Origin: Candidatus Atribacteria bacterium
GTDB taxonomy: Bacteria; Atribacterota; JS1; SB-45; 34-128
Length of the DNA stretch: 54,954 nt
Direction: 5' to 3'
Assembly: GCA_003451675.1 (NCBI GenBank)
Contig: DMCY01000006.1
Coordinates: 1 to 54,954, forward strand
A program made the position numbers and the translations under genes. Position 1 is the first letter of the stretch, and each line of letters begins with the position of its first letter. Shown here piece after piece: positions 16,346 through 27,022 of the stretch. The notes below the pieces were generated by a model that worked only from the letters and a program-made list of their open reading frames with translations, had not been told where the DNA came from and did not search any database.

Positions 16346-18184
16346 TTATATATCTAAAAACTTAAAAGGAGAAATTATGTCCTCTCCATATTTTGTTTTC
16401 GCTAATTTTAATCTCTCGGTCTGTGTCTTTAACTCTTCGGTAAAGGCTGAGGGCATTTGGATATTTCTAAAGATTTTGCTCATCCTTTCCATTTTCTCCA
16501 GGTATTTTACTACTCTTAAGGAGAATTGTTGAATGTATTCAGCCTTAGTATAATCTTTATCCAGCTCACGGATGAATAAGGTTTTTAAATCTTCGTATTT
16601 TGGTATTAGGCCAACGGGAGTTTCAATGGCTTCGTATTCACCGTAAACTCTCCCCTCAGCCCAGAGAAGCCATACTTTTTTATCTAATTTACTATTTAAA
16701 TAATTGCCAGATTCGTCTTTTAAGAAATAATTGGTAGTATAAATTTTGGGAACTTCTTTAAGACCATAAGAAAATTTTAGGTGATTTTCTATGTAGGTAT
16801 TAAAAGGTACCGAGATAAAGTCAAGATTGGCCATCGGGTTGTGTTTCCTTATCCCTTGGGCACCGATAGTGGCAGAGGTAGTCTCTGATTCTACGGTAGC
16901 CCCAAAAAAGACTCCATGGGACCAACTGAGAGATTCTACTATGGGCATAGTGGTATCAGAATCTCTTCCCCCATAGATAATTGCCTGCACCGGTACACCT
17001 GCCGGGTCATTGGCCTTGGGGTCGACATTTTCTAAGGCATTTAATCTTATGGTATATCTTGCATTTTTATGGGAGCAGTCAATAACATTACCTTTACTAT
17101 CTTTTTTACCTTTAAACCATTCTCCAGAATGATTAATGCCTTTATCTGGTATATCTTTCCCCATGCCCAACCAGTAAGGTATGCCATCATTAATTAGTAC
17201 ATTGGAAAAAATCATTTCCCTTGGCGTAGTTAAGGCTTGATATATTAAAGGGTCATCCTGAGGATTTACATCCCGGATAATACCAAATATGCCATTCTCA
17301 ACATTTACCGCTCTTACTACCCCATTAATCTTCTTGAGGTAGGCGATATCATCACCGACTACAGATTGACCGGGGATCATGGCGGTGCTGGTCTTTCCAC
17401 AACCACTGGGGAAGGCACCGGTAAAATAGGTAACCCGATCTTTGGGACCATGTACACCCATTACAAACATATGCTCCGCTAACCATTCTTCATTTTGAGC
17501 TTTATTGATAGCTAACCTGAAAGCTAATTTTTTTAGTCCTAAAGAGTTACCGGCATACTGATTATTTACTGAATAAACTCTGTTTTCTTCCAGGTCAATA
17601 TAGATTCTTCGTTTATCTATATCTACACTTACTCCGTTTTCTAACCTTCCGGCAGAGTGGAGGAAGAAAAAGAAATCTGGTGAACCGTTAAGTTTTTTAA
17701 ATTCTTCATACCCTTGTCGATATAGTAGGTCTTCACTGTGGGCAACATAGGCAGAATCGGTAATCTGCAGGGCTTTCAAGGAAAATACCGAATTAGTGGG
17801 ACCAAGAGAAAAAAATCTTACCAGCATTTCTTTCCCGGTCATACTACCATCAAGGAAAGAATATATTTCTTTCAAACCTTTATCTTTTTTCATCGAATTT
17901 ATTTTTATTCCCCAGTCTACATCTTTTGACAATAAATATTTGGTATTGTCTTTGTCTCTACCCTGGTCATAATAGCCATCGAAATGGATAGTATGACCTT
18001 CCATTTTCAATTCTTTTTCTTCTCCAACAGCAAGTGCTAATTCTCTTACATAATTGACATCTTCTTTTGAATCAGTTATCACAACTACTTTTGCCGGTTT
18101 ACAAAGCCGGACAGCTTCTTCTACTACTTTTACAACATGCCGATTATTTAGTTCTTCTAATTTCTGCAAATTAAGTTTATCCAT
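16346..18184 (-). CDS. pckG: Phosphoenolpyruvate carboxykinase (GTP)
   Basis: A 612-residue GTP-type PEPCK, interconverting oxaloacetate and PEP with GTP/GDP. The P-loop is FTGAFPSGCGKTSTAM near residue 260, with the reactive Cys of GTP enzymes; VVGDDIAYLKK follows with metal-binding Asp residues, and YGGRDSDTTMP near 405 is also typical. Length matches the family. In anaerobes it often runs toward oxaloacetate, conserving GTP, or feeds C4 acids into gluconeogenesis. It sits upstream of the GntR gene and downstream of the amidohydrolase; gaps of about 110 nt leave operon membership open. Confidence 0.95.
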   Translation of the reverse strand: MDKLNLQKLEELNNRHVVKVVEEAVRLCKPAKVVVITDSKEDVNYVRELALAVGEEKELKMEGHTIHFDGYYDQGRDKDNTKYLLSKDVDWGIKINSMKKDKGLKEIYSFLDGSMTGKEMLVRFFSLGPTNSVFSLKALQITDSAYVAHSEDLLYRQGYEEFKKLNGSPDFFFFLHSAGRLENGVSVDIDKRRIYIDLEENRVYSVNNQYAGNSLGLKKLAFRLAINKAQNEEWLAEHMFVMGVHGPKDRVTYFTGAFPSGCGKTSTAMIPGQSVVGDDIAYLKKINGVVRAVNVENGIFGIIRDVNPQDDPLIYQALTTPREMIFSNVLINDGIPYWLGMGKDIPDKGINHSGEWFKGKKDSKGNVIDCSHKNARYTIRLNALENVDPKANDPAGVPVQAIIYGGRDSDTTMPIVESLSWSHGVFFGATVESETTSATIGAQGIRKHNPMANLDFISVPFNTYIENHLKFSYGLKEVPKIYTTNYFLKDESGNYLNSKLDKKVWLLWAEGRVYGEYEAIETPVGLIPKYEDLKTLFIRELDKDYTKAEYIQQFSLRVVKYLEKMERMSKIFRNIQMPSAFTEELKTQTERLKLAKTKYGEDIISPFKFLDI

Positions 18185-18294
18185 TTATTCTTCCTCGCTT
18201 TTCACTAAAGATTACTTACAATTTTATTAAAAAATATTACTTTAAATCATATTATTTTTATTTTAACTATTCTCTTCTTTATAATTAAAAAACA

Positions 18295-19677
18295 TCAACT
18301 TCTGTATACTTTTATAATTTCTCCGTATCCCGGAGAAACGGCTATTTTACCATCATCAAAAACCACTTTCCCTCTAACTATAGTCATTTCCGGTTTACCG
18401 TAAACTTCCCATCCATCATATACCAGGGCACTGTCTCTGCATTTGGTAAACATGTTATTCTTGGAAATGACATCTTTTTTGTCAGGATCGAAGGTTACAA
18501 AATCTGCATCTGAACCGAGAGCAATAGTACCTTTTTTGGGATACAAACCAAACACTCTTGCCGGATTTTCACAAATAAGTTCGACCATTCTATCCAGCTG
18601 TATCTTTCCTTCTTTTACTGCTGTGAAAAGCAGGGGTAATCTGGTGGATAAACCTGGAAATCCAGCAGGAGGCACAAATATATCTTCGCTACCTCTCTCT
18701 TTTTCCTCTTTGGTATATGGTGCATGGTCACTTCCGATAATATCGATACTTCCGTCATTTACCATTTCCCACATCCCCTGCCGTTCTTCTTCACTCCTTA
18801 AAGGAGGGTTGCACTTGGCAAATACTCCTACTTTATTAAGAGCATTCTCATTAAGAAATAAGTAATGGGGACAGGTTTCGGCAATAGCATATACGCCTTT
18901 ACATTTCGCCTCATTTATTAATTCTACTACTTCCGGAGTAGTAATATGGCATATTTCTACTTTTGCCCCGGTCTTTTCTGCAAAAAGTAGAATTTTAGAT
19001 GCTGTCTCTATCTCTACCACCGGAGGCCGTGATTTGCCGTGATATATGGGAGAGATTTTGCCTTCACTCCTTAAGCGTGCAATATTTTTATTTATCATAT
19101 CATTGTTTTCTGCGTGAAAACCTATCATTACTCCCGTCTGAGCTACTTTTTCCATTAGCTCATATTGGTCACCTGTATTTGGAGCAGTAAGACCGATAAA
19201 TTCCTCTTTTCTCCCCGGAGGAGCTTCGTGTAAAAAAGTTTTAAAGGCAACAATACCGGATTTTGCACAGGGGATAACATCATCCAGGCAATCCGTTCCT
19301 GCAGCTCCAAAAAAAGCCATATCGACCACAGCTTCTTTATCTGCAATATCCATTCTTCTTTTTACAATTTCGGGGGAATGCGGAGGAGGAACAGAGATAG
19401 GCATTTCAATAATTGTCGTAACTCCACCTAATGCTGCATCTTTTGAACCACTCTCAAAAGTTTCTCTTTCATCATGCCCGGGAGCTCGAATATGCACATG
19501 AGGATCCACTGTACCAGGCAACACCATTTTACCTTTCGCATCAATCACTTTTTCTGCCTTTAAATCTTCTTTACTTATAGTAGCAATAATTCCATTTTTT
19601 ATCCCTATATTACAATCAATTAGACCATCATTGATAAATACCTTATTAGATTTAATAACTAAATCATATTTTCCCAT
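18295..19677 (-). CDS. Cyclic amidohydrolase (dihydroorotase/allantoinase/hydantoinase family)
   Basis: A 460-residue metal-dependent amidohydrolase. DPHVHIRAPG near residue 58 supplies the two metal His plus an Arg, as in dihydroorotases and allantoinases. The carboxylated Lys is probably in VAFKTFLHE near 149, ETCPHYLFL near 267 gives another active-site stretch, and IGSDHAPYT near 313 carries the catalytic Asp. NPPLRSEEER near 288 resembles dihydroorotase more than allantoinase, while the length fits allantoinase/hydantoinase. It should open a cyclic ureide such as dihydroorotate, allantoin or a hydantoin. Nearby aspartate carbamoyltransferase and carbamate kinase favour a carbamoyl-amino-acid product. 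Confidence 0.85.
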   Translation of the reverse strand: MGKYDLVIKSNKVFINDGLIDCNIGIKNGIIATISKEDLKAEKVIDAKGKMVLPGTVDPHVHIRAPGHDERETFESGSKDAALGGVTTIIEMPISVPPPHSPEIVKRRMDIADKEAVVDMAFFGAAGTDCLDDVIPCAKSGIVAFKTFLHEAPPGRKEEFIGLTAPNTGDQYELMEKVAQTGVMIGFHAENNDMINKNIARLRSEGKISPIYHGKSRPPVVEIETASKILLFAEKTGAKVEICHITTPEVVELINEAKCKGVYAIAETCPHYLFLNENALNKVGVFAKCNPPLRSEEERQGMWEMVNDGSIDIIGSDHAPYTKEEKERGSEDIFVPPAGFPGLSTRLPLLFTAVKEGKIQLDRMVELICENPARVFGLYPKKGTIALGSDADFVTFDPDKKDVISKNNMFTKCRDSALVYDGWEVYGKPEMTIVRGKVVFDDGKIAVSPGYGEIIKVYRS

Positions 19678-19846
19678 AATTCGTCCTCCTAATACTATTT
19701 TACTCTCTATATTTATCTATTTACATAATTTTTTCTTATTTTCTATAAATGATAGTTTTACTATAATTTCTACTTTATAATTCAAATAATTCAAGCATGG
19801 AGTTAATTATAAATTAACAAAATATTTCATTTTTATTTTAATTTAC

Positions 19847-20518
19847 TTAAGAATATTTTCCCACTTTACTTGTTGATACTCCATACCTGATAAGTGATTC
19901 CATCATCATTAATGCACTTACCACGCCATCAATAACTGGAACTCCAACTTCTTTTTCAATTTTTTTATCGATACCTGCCATTCCTGCACAACCCAAAATT
20001 AATACTTCAGCACCATCTTCTTTTACAGCTTTTATCCCTTCCTGTACAAGCTTTTCTCTTTTCTCTTTATCAATCGCAACAATTCCTAATCCAGTAGCTC
20101 GAATAGATGCACAACGTTTTTCAAAACCATATTTTCTAACCAAGTCTTATTTCTTAGCTAAAATTTTCTTTTTTAAGGATAAAATACTAAATTTATGTCC
20201 TAATACTGAAGTAAAAAGTAAAGAAGCTTCTCCTATCCCGATGACTGGTTTAGAAGTCATTTCCCTAAGCAAGTCGACACCTACATCACTATAACAAGTA
20301 CAATAGATCCATCATACCGCTCTTTCTATTCTTCAAATTTTTCTAATAAATACTTTTCAGAGATGGTGGCATCGTGATACTTTTCTATACCCGGTGGAGC
20401 CTCTCTAATGCATTTTACTTTTATTTTCTGTAGTTGGTAAAGCATAATTTTTACAAACACTTTCAATACCTGCCGTAACTTCTTGCGAACTGTTAGGATT
20501 TATGCACAATATTTTCAA
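19847..20518 (-). pseudogene. Asp/Glu/hydantoin racemase family, frameshifted
   Basis: The start (TTG at 20518 behind AGGAGG) encodes MKILCINPNSSQEVTAGIES, the standard opening of this racemase family. The reading frame stops after about 37 codons and continues in another frame (KCIREAPPGIEKYHDATISEKYLLEKFEE), with more breaks before the final part. The last 98 codons are open, with VLILGCAGMAGIDKKIEKE (catalytic Cys region) and GVPVIDGVVSAL. Hydantoin racemases accompany hydantoinases, so it was probably a partner of the amidohydrolase at 18295. Several lesions make it non-functional unless the assembly is poor here. Confidence 0.8.
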
Positions 20519-20546
20519 AATAAACCTCCTAAAAAACATACTAATA

Positions 20547-21766
20547 TTATTTATTAATTAATTTATCATATTCTGCTAATTTTTCAGCAATATCTTTTAA
20601 CCCAATCTTCTCCAATCCTGATCTGGTCTGTTTACCGGTCTTTTTATCTAATCCCCATAATTCATAGAACTCATCAAGCATATCATTATATTTATTTACA
20701 TCAATCTTAGACTCTTTATAAGGGCTGGATTTCACTTCTTCTTTCATAAACCTCTTTAGAGGAAGGTCATCTTCGCGAGTCATATCGGTGTGAAGAGCAT
20801 TGAACGCAATTTCAAGATTTCTTCCTATGACCGCATATTTATTCATTAACTCTTCTTCTGTTAAATTAATTCCCATTCAGGAATTAATTAATTCCGCAAA
20901 GTCACTTATAGTAAGAAAATTAGCTCCAGACCAGGTTTCCACACGTGAGTAGAGACACTAAAATTATCTTCTATTTCTTTAGTTTCCCCTTGCTATACTA
21001 CTCCGTTCGCTTGGTTTGGGTAATCAGTCACGCTAAAATTACCCAATTACGGTTTAGGATCATATCTATTACTTCCCAATAGTTACTCCTCTTAAATGTC
21101 TTTCTGCCACAGGCGAAGTAGATACTACAAGCGCCCAACCCTTAGGAACACGAAAAGGCTCGATTGAAGGCTGTCCTTTCACTTGAATAAGATAATATTC
21201 TGAGTTACGACCAATTTTTTTTGCTGTTTCTACCATTCCATCAGCTAATAAATTACCAATTCCTTCTCTATAGGCTAATTTTTTAATCATTTTTATCAAA
21301 GATTCGCTATTACCCCAGTCTAATTCTACACCATCAGTATCTTCTTTAGTTATGATGCCTTTTTCATATAATTCAAAAATCCAGGATAACCCGCCACCAC
21401 CATAATCACCATCTAATCCTAATTTATTAGTACGCAAGCAAGGTTTTACCAGAGCTTCCGGATCGGAAATATCAAATCGACAAGCATGTCCCATAATAGT
21501 ATTAATCCAAAAACCTTAACCTTTATTGTCTTTATATTTTCCTTTACTTATTTCCATAAAAAGTATACATCTAATAATCACAAATAAAAAGCCCTTGTTC
21601 CTTTCTGCATACTGGAAATATCTGTTAGAGGAATTATTTCATTTATCATAAATAAAGAATTTATTCCTCTATTACCTAATGTTTTTTATATACAAGGTTT
21701 AGTTTCTTCACTCCATATCTTTTTATTTGACAAGTCTATTCGCAAAATTTTACCTGTTACTTGCAA
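20547..21766 (-). pseudogene. Decayed aldehyde:ferredoxin oxidoreductase (tungsten enzyme)
   Basis: Three traces line up in order. At about 21766-21550, GKILRIDLSNKKIWSEE and NRGINS resemble the AOR N-terminus, broken by stops. An open middle part follows (21494-21069, 141 codons, with GLDGDYGGGGLSWIFELYEKG). Then come DYPNQANGVV and FAELINS in the gap, and an open C-terminal part of 109 codons (GINLTEEELMNKYAVIGRN...). The whole spans about 1.2 kb against about 1.8 kb for an intact gene, so the tungstopterin-binding N-terminal half is largely deleted. It lies between the broken racemase and the broken aspartase. Confidence 0.75.
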
Positions 21767-22017
21767 GATAACCTTTAATCTCTCTTTTTTTAAACATTTT
21801 TCTTACTCTTCTAGTTTAAGTCTCCTATAAATAGAGAATTTAACACATAAAAGCTTATTCTTATCAATACACCGATCACAAGTTGAATTCAAATGCCACT
21901 TTATAGCACCTTTCTGAGGATTATAAGTAACTTAAATACTACTTTTTGAGGCTAAAAGACTTGGTGTGATGAAAGGAACAGATTAATTGACAGGTTTTAC
22001 AAACATAGCATAATTTG
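21767..22017. other. Non-coding stretch upstream of the AOR remnant
   Basis: No gene or clear signal was found between the likely 5' edge of the AOR remnant and the end of aspA. The sequence is AT-rich and probably decayed leader or terminator DNA. Confidence 0.4.
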
Positions 22018-23470
22018 TTATCTCCTATAATCTTCATAATTCTTTCTAATTATTCTTTTTTCTAACAATTCTTTTCCGGCAATTCCTACTTCAGTCATTT
22101 CGTAAGGGTCAAGAATTTTATTCAATTTTCCTTCTTCCAAAAATTTATGAGCTAAAACAATCTCTCGTATACTTTTGTTGGTTTTTAAAGCTTCTTTAGC
22201 CACCAGACATGCTTTCTCATATCCGATATGTGGATTTAAAGCAGTTACTATTCCTATACTTTTTTCTACAAATTCTTTGCATGTTTTCTCGTTAACAGTT
22301 ATATTATTAACACATTTTTCTACAAACATATTTTGAGCATTAGTCATTATATCAAAGGTCTGCATTAAATTAAATACTAATACCGGTTCCATTACGTTTA
22401 ATTCCAGCTGTCCGGCCTCAGCAGCTAAGTTAATAGTTAAATCATTTCCTATAACCTGGAAAGCAACTTGATTAACTGCTTCGGGTATAACTGGATTAAC
22501 TTTACCAGGCATAATTGAGGATCCTGGCTGTACTTCAGGCAAATTTATTTCCCCTAAACCACATCTAGGCCCAGATCCCATCAATCTTAAATCATTACTA
22601 ATTTTAGATATTACAACTGCCCATGTCTTGATAGCAGAAGAAACTTCTACAAAGACATCTGTATTTTGTGTCGCATCAATTAAATCCTCAGCAAGAGTTA
22701 TATCAAAACCGGATATTTCCTTTAAATTTTCTATTACTAATAAAATGTATTGAGAATTAGCATTAAGACAAGTTCCAATAGCAGTTGCTCCCATATTTAC
22801 TGTTTTTAGCTTATTAATTGCTACACTCATTCTTTCTCTTGATCTTTTAGTTACGCTTGGCATAAGCTGAAAATTCCTGCCCCAATCTAATGGGAACAGC
22901 ATCTTCTAATTGAGTTCTTCCCATCTTTAAAACATGATCAAATTCTCTGGCTTTTTCTTTAAAATCATTTTCTACTCTCTCCGTAGCTTTTAACAACTCT
23001 TTAGATTTTAATAAAAGAGCAATTCTTATGGCAGTAGGAACAGCATCATTAGTTGATTGAGACATATTAACATGGGTTAAAGGTGAAATTATTGAATTAT
23101 CACCTCTATTTCCTTCTCCATACAGCTCTATAGCTCGATTAGCGATGACTTCATTGACATTCATGTTCATGGAAGTACCAGCGCCTCCCTGAATTGGGTC
23201 TAATAAAAATTCATCATTAAGTTTACCATCAATTACTTCCTGACTGGCACTCATTATAGCCCTAGCACGTTTTTCATCAAGTAAACCAACCATCATATTT
23301 GCTTTTGCAGCAGCCTTTTTAACTATTCCCAATGCTTTAATTAAAGCATTATCCATTTTATATCCTGTTAGGCGAAAATTTTCCATAGCTCTCAGAGTTT
23401 GAACTCCATAATATGCATCTTTTGGAACTTTCTTTTTTCCTAATAAATCTTCTTCAATTTGATAATTCAT
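22018..23470 (-). pseudogene. aspA: Aspartate ammonia-lyase, single frameshift
   Basis: Two overlapping frames together give a full aspartase of about 480 residues. The first (from 23470) runs MNYQIEEDLLGKKKVPKDAY to FSAYAK; the second continues RSRERMSVAINKL to the normal end. Removing one base in the CCAA run near 22857-22862 would restore AYASVTKRSRERM. Fumarase/aspartase motifs are intact: GAGTSMNMNVNEV, GRTQLEDAVP, and the signature GSSIMPGKVNP. The enzyme deaminates aspartate to fumarate. Only one lesion is seen, so a sequencing error or a very recent mutation are both possible. Confidence 0.85.
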
Positions 23471-23533
23471 GATTTTAAATTCCTCCTATCTCCATTTTTA
23501 AAATATAATAAAAAATCAATATTTTGATTTAAT

Positions 23534-24893
23534 TTAAACCATTTTAGTAGGGCCAACCACTTTATCAAATTCTTCTTCCGTTAATAAATTTAATTTTATT
23601 GCTGCCTCTTTTAAAGTAATCCCTTCTTTATGAGCCTTTTTGGCAATTCTTGCAGAATTATCATAACCGATAATAGGATTTAAAGCAGTAACCAACATCA
23701 GGGAATTCTTTAAATAATAGTCAATTCCTTCTTTATTTGGTTTAATTCCAACTACTAAATTATTCGTAAAGGAAGGCTATCAGACAGTAGTCCTACAGAT
23801 TAGAGAAAATTATATATGGTAACAGGTAAAAATACATTTAATTCAAAATTACCCTGACTGGCAGCAATTCCAATAGTTACATCATTCCCCATCACCTGAA
23901 TAGCCACCATAGTGACAGATTCACATTGTGTAGGATTTACTTTACCGGCATAATAGAACTACCGGGTTCATTGATAGGAATAATTAGCTCACCGATTCCA
24001 CAGCGAGGTCCACTAGCTAACCAACGAATATCATTGGCTATTTTCATCATATCAGCTGCTAATGCTTTAAGGGCACCGTGAGCAAATACTAATTCATCCA
24101 AACTGGTTAAGGAATGAAATTTATTGGGTGCTGACTTAAAATCTTTTAAAGTAAGCTCGGAAATTTTCTTAGCTATTCTATCGCCAAACTCCGAATGAGT
24201 ATTTAAACCGGTACCTACAGCAGTTCCACCTAAGGCTAAATCTGCGAGTTTTTAAATTCCTTCTTTAATCATCTCTTCGCTTCGTTCTATCATTCTATGC
24301 CAGCCACTTATTTCCTGCCCCAAGGTTATAGGAGTAGCATCCTGCAAGTGGGTACGTCCTGTTTTTATCACATCTTTATTTTCATTAATTTTCTTTTTTA
24401 AAGCATCTTTTAATAATCGTATTGACGGCAATAACCTTTCTTCTAATTCTGTCACTGCTGCAATATGCATGGCAGTAGGAAAAGTATCATTCGAACTTTG
24501 ACCTTTATTAACATGATCATTGGGATGAACTATATCTTCTCCAATAATCTGATTAGCCCGATGAGCAATAACCTCGTTTACATTCATATTGGTTTGTGTG
24601 CCACTTCCGGTCTGCCATACAACCAGGGGAAAATTATCGTCTAATTTACCTTCCTTAATTTCGTCACATACTTTGGCAATCGCTATCACCCTTTTCCTGT
24701 CTAATTGTGATAATTCCATATTGGTTAACGCTGCTGCCTTTTTTAAAATAGCAAAAGCGTGAATAACTTCAATAGGCATACAACCTTTCCTAATTTTAAA
24801 ATTTTGGAAACTTCTCTGGGTTTGTGCTCCCCACAATTTATCTTTAGGAAGCTTAATTTTTCCTAAGCTATCTTTCTCAATTCTATATTGCAT
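23534..24893 (-). pseudogene. fumC: Class II fumarase, several lesions
   Basis: The start is taken as ATG at 24893 behind AAAGGGG. The first 213 codons are intact ([36 protein letters not shown]). An in-frame TAA near 24253 follows EEMIKEGI, after which the frame resumes ([19 protein letters not shown]). A one-base deletion near 23947 breaks the family signature after GSSIMP, and the stretch near 23780-23820 is scrambled. The end [20 protein letters not shown] and KMV-stop are recognisable. It lies beside aspA, a likely aspartate-to-malate pair. The gene is dead as sequenced. Confidence 0.8.
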
Positions 24894-25087
24894 TTTTAAA
24901 ATCCCCTTTATTTTTTTAAATTCCAAGATTTTATTAAATAATTTTTAGTTGAATATAAATCTTACAAATTGTATGTAAATATTTTACTTTTTCTTTTTAA
25001 ATTTGATATAAGTTAATTAAATAGTTCCATATTATAGCACATTGTTCCATTATAATACTAAAAAAATAAGGGTATTATTTATCTCAT

Positions 25088-25204
25088 TCATAATAATTTT
25101 TCTGTAGTATAATCAGCATCAACTAAAATATCAAAGGCACCTGAATTAGGTTCGATATTGCAAAAACTAAATGGTCTTTTTAATAGAAGCTCTTTTATTA
25201 AGCC
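25088..25204 (-). pseudogene. C-terminal fragment of an unidentified gene cut by IS200
   Basis: An open stretch ending LIKELLLKRPFSFCNIEPNS and GAFDILVDADYTTEKLL, then a stop at 25088, abuts the left end of the IS200 element. No continuation is visible on the far side of the element. I do not recognise the family. It may be coding by chance, but the sudden end at the IS boundary suggests a gene remnant. Confidence 0.3.
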
Positions 25205-25745
25205 ACATAAAACACCAGACTCCTGTCTGGTGATGTAGTGGCTATCCAGACGAGATGGCATTTGGTATAATGGAGCATGAGATTCAGAAAAAGTGCCCAT
25301 ACTATCTACAAAACAGAATACCACCTCGTCTGGATACCGAGATATCGGAGAAAAATCTTTGCAAAAGGAGTAAGGGAATATACGGAAAAAATACTTTCGC
25401 ATATCCCAGAACTTTATCCCGATATCGAGGTAGTAAAGCTTAGTGTACAAGAGGATCATGTTCACATGGTAGTCGTGATACCTCCCAGAATTGCAGTTGC
25501 CGATGCAATTCAGTATATCAAAACACAGTCGGCAAAAAAGCTCAAGGCGAAATTTCCTTTTATGCAAAAAACCTATGCAAGGAAAGGTGGCATCTGGTCG
25601 AGAGGGTACTGTGTATCGTGTATAGGCTTGAATGAAAAGGAAATTCTCGCCTACGTTGAGCATCAAGAAAAAGAAGACAAAGGGCAACTGCAATTAACAT
25701 TACCATAGGTTTAAGATACCCCCAGCTCCTGCTGGGGGAGTTTCA
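25205..25745 (+). mobile_element. IS200/IS605-family element (complete)
   Basis: The element is bounded by short imperfect hairpins rather than inverted repeats, as usual for this family. CACCAGAC...GTCTGGTG lies at 25213-25232 on the left and CCCCAGC...GCTGGGG at 25720-25737 on the right. A single intact TnpA gene fills the space and no TnpB is present. The exact cleavage sites are estimated. Confidence 0.8.
25277..25708 (+). CDS. tnpA: IS200 transposase TnpA (Y1 HUH family)
   Basis: A 143-residue single-strand transposase. The HUH motif is HVH in VQEDHVHMVVVIPP near residue 60, the expected YHLVWIPRYRRKI opening is present near 15, and the catalytic Tyr is probably the one in the helix following GYCVSCIGLNEKEILAYVEH near 115-127. 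Length is standard for TnpA. It appears intact, so this copy may still move. It is one of only two sizeable intact plus-strand ORFs in the window. Confidence 0.9.
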   Translation: MRFRKSAHTIYKTEYHLVWIPRYRRKIFAKGVREYTEKILSHIPELYPDIEVVKLSVQEDHVHMVVVIPPRIAVADAIQYIKTQSAKKLKAKFPFMQKTYARKGGIWSRGYCVSCIGLNEKEILAYVEHQEKEDKGQLQLTLP

Positions 25746-25920
25746 TTTTCCGTTTAGTTACTACTGAACTTGTATTTTTTGGTTTTTACATAATTTTCTC
25801 TGTTTCTGGAAATATTTTGATTGTTATTTAACACAATGGTTATTTTCCAAAAAGCCAAAAATATTTTCAACAGATTATATCTATGGTAAATTGTATATAA
25901 TTTTTTGGTTATTATTATGT

Positions 25921-25982
25921 CGTAGGGGCACAATAATTTGCCCTACACTACTATTTGTGTACTTTTTTGGTAACAATCACAC
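25921..25982. repeat. Intergenic repeat, GGGCAC family
   Basis: GTAGGGGCACAATAATTTGC continues into CCTACACTACTATTTGTGTA and then CTTTTTTGGTAACAATCACAC. The same arrangement recurs at 48412-48472 with a better preserved palindrome (GCACGATGCATCGTGC). It lies downstream of pyrB. The rest of the gap 25746-25999 shows no gene. Confidence 0.5.
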
Positions 25983-25999
25983 AATAAAAGTTAAAATAT

Positions 26000-26923
26000 T
26001 TATACTCCGCCACTAACTAAAGCCAAAAGAGCCATTCTGACATAAAGTCCATTATGGGCTTGTCTAAAGTAAGCAGCACCTTCATAATCATCAACATCAG
26101 TAGATATTTCATCTACTCTCGGTAGAGGATGAAGAATAGTAATGCCCTTTTTAGCTTGATTAATCATATTCATATTCACTATATAAGAACCCTTTACTCT
26201 CTCATATTCTGCTGAATCTGCAAAACGTTCTCTTTGAATTCGGGTAACATAAACCATATCACTAACTGATAGAGCTTCCTTTAAATTTTCTGTCTCTTCA
26301 ATTTCTGCCCCTCTATTCCTTAAATCTGCAGTTATTTCTGCGGGCATTTTTAAAGATTTTGGAGAAACAAAAATCATTTTATTTTTACATAAAGCCATAA
26401 AATATCCTAAAGAATGAACTGTTCTTCCATTTTTTAAATCACCTAAAAAGGTAATAGTTTGCCCGCCTAAAATACCTTTTTCTTTACGAATAGTATAAAG
26501 ATCTAAAAGGGCCTGGGTAGGATGTTGACCAGTTCCATCACCAGCGTTAATAAAAGGATGTTCCGCATTGTCAGCGGCAATCTGGGCTGACCCCTTCATA
26601 GGATGGCGCATAACAATAACATCAACATAGCCATCCACTGTTCTGATACTATCCGCCAAAGATTCGCCTTTAGCCACAGAAGAACTGGCTGCATTAGCTA
26701 TAGTAATTACTCGAGCTCCTAATCTATTTATAGCAGTTTCGAAAGAAAGGCGGGTTCTTGTGCTTGGTTCAAAAAATAAACTGGCGACTACCTGTCCTTC
26801 CATATTTCTAATAATTTCTCCATCTTTAACCTTTTTTTCAAAATTTGCGGCGGTATTCATAATCAAATTTAATTCCTGAAGTGTAAATTGAGCAGTATTT
26901 AAAATATCTTTTCCTTTTAACAT
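26000..26923 (-). CDS. pyrB: Aspartate carbamoyltransferase
   Basis: A 307-residue catalytic chain of normal length. It has the carbamoyl-phosphate motif FFEPSTRTRLSFE near residue 50, KGESLADSIRT near 80, the GDGTGQHPTQALLDLYTI segment near 127 and the aspartate-loop HPLPRVDEIS near 262. Reaction: carbamoyl phosphate plus aspartate to N-carbamoylaspartate. No pyrI or other pyr genes adjoin it; instead it is beside a carbamate kinase remnant and a Liv transporter/hydroxylase block. A catabolic role, running in reverse to release carbamoyl phosphate, is therefore plausible but not shown by sequence. Confidence 0.9.
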   Translation of the reverse strand: MLKGKDILNTAQFTLQELNLIMNTAANFEKKVKDGEIIRNMEGQVVASLFFEPSTRTRLSFETAINRLGARVITIANAASSSVAKGESLADSIRTVDGYVDVIVMRHPMKGSAQIAADNAEHPFINAGDGTGQHPTQALLDLYTIRKEKGILGGQTITFLGDLKNGRTVHSLGYFMALCKNKMIFVSPKSLKMPAEITADLRNRGAEIEETENLKEALSVSDMVYVTRIQRERFADSAEYERVKGSYIVNMNMINQAKKGITILHPLPRVDEISTDVDDYEGAAYFRQAHNGLYVRMALLALVSGGV

Positions 26924-27022
26924 TTTACTAACTCCTTAATTTATTTTTTTATATCTTAACTTATTATATTAATCCTATAATAGCATAACATCGTGTTTTC
27001 TAATAATCTTTACCCTATTATT

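Noticed and set aside
25088..25693. 201-codon minus-strand frame across the IS200
   Set aside because: Most of it is antisense to an intact TnpA; only the last 39 codons outside the element look protein-like and were annotated separately.
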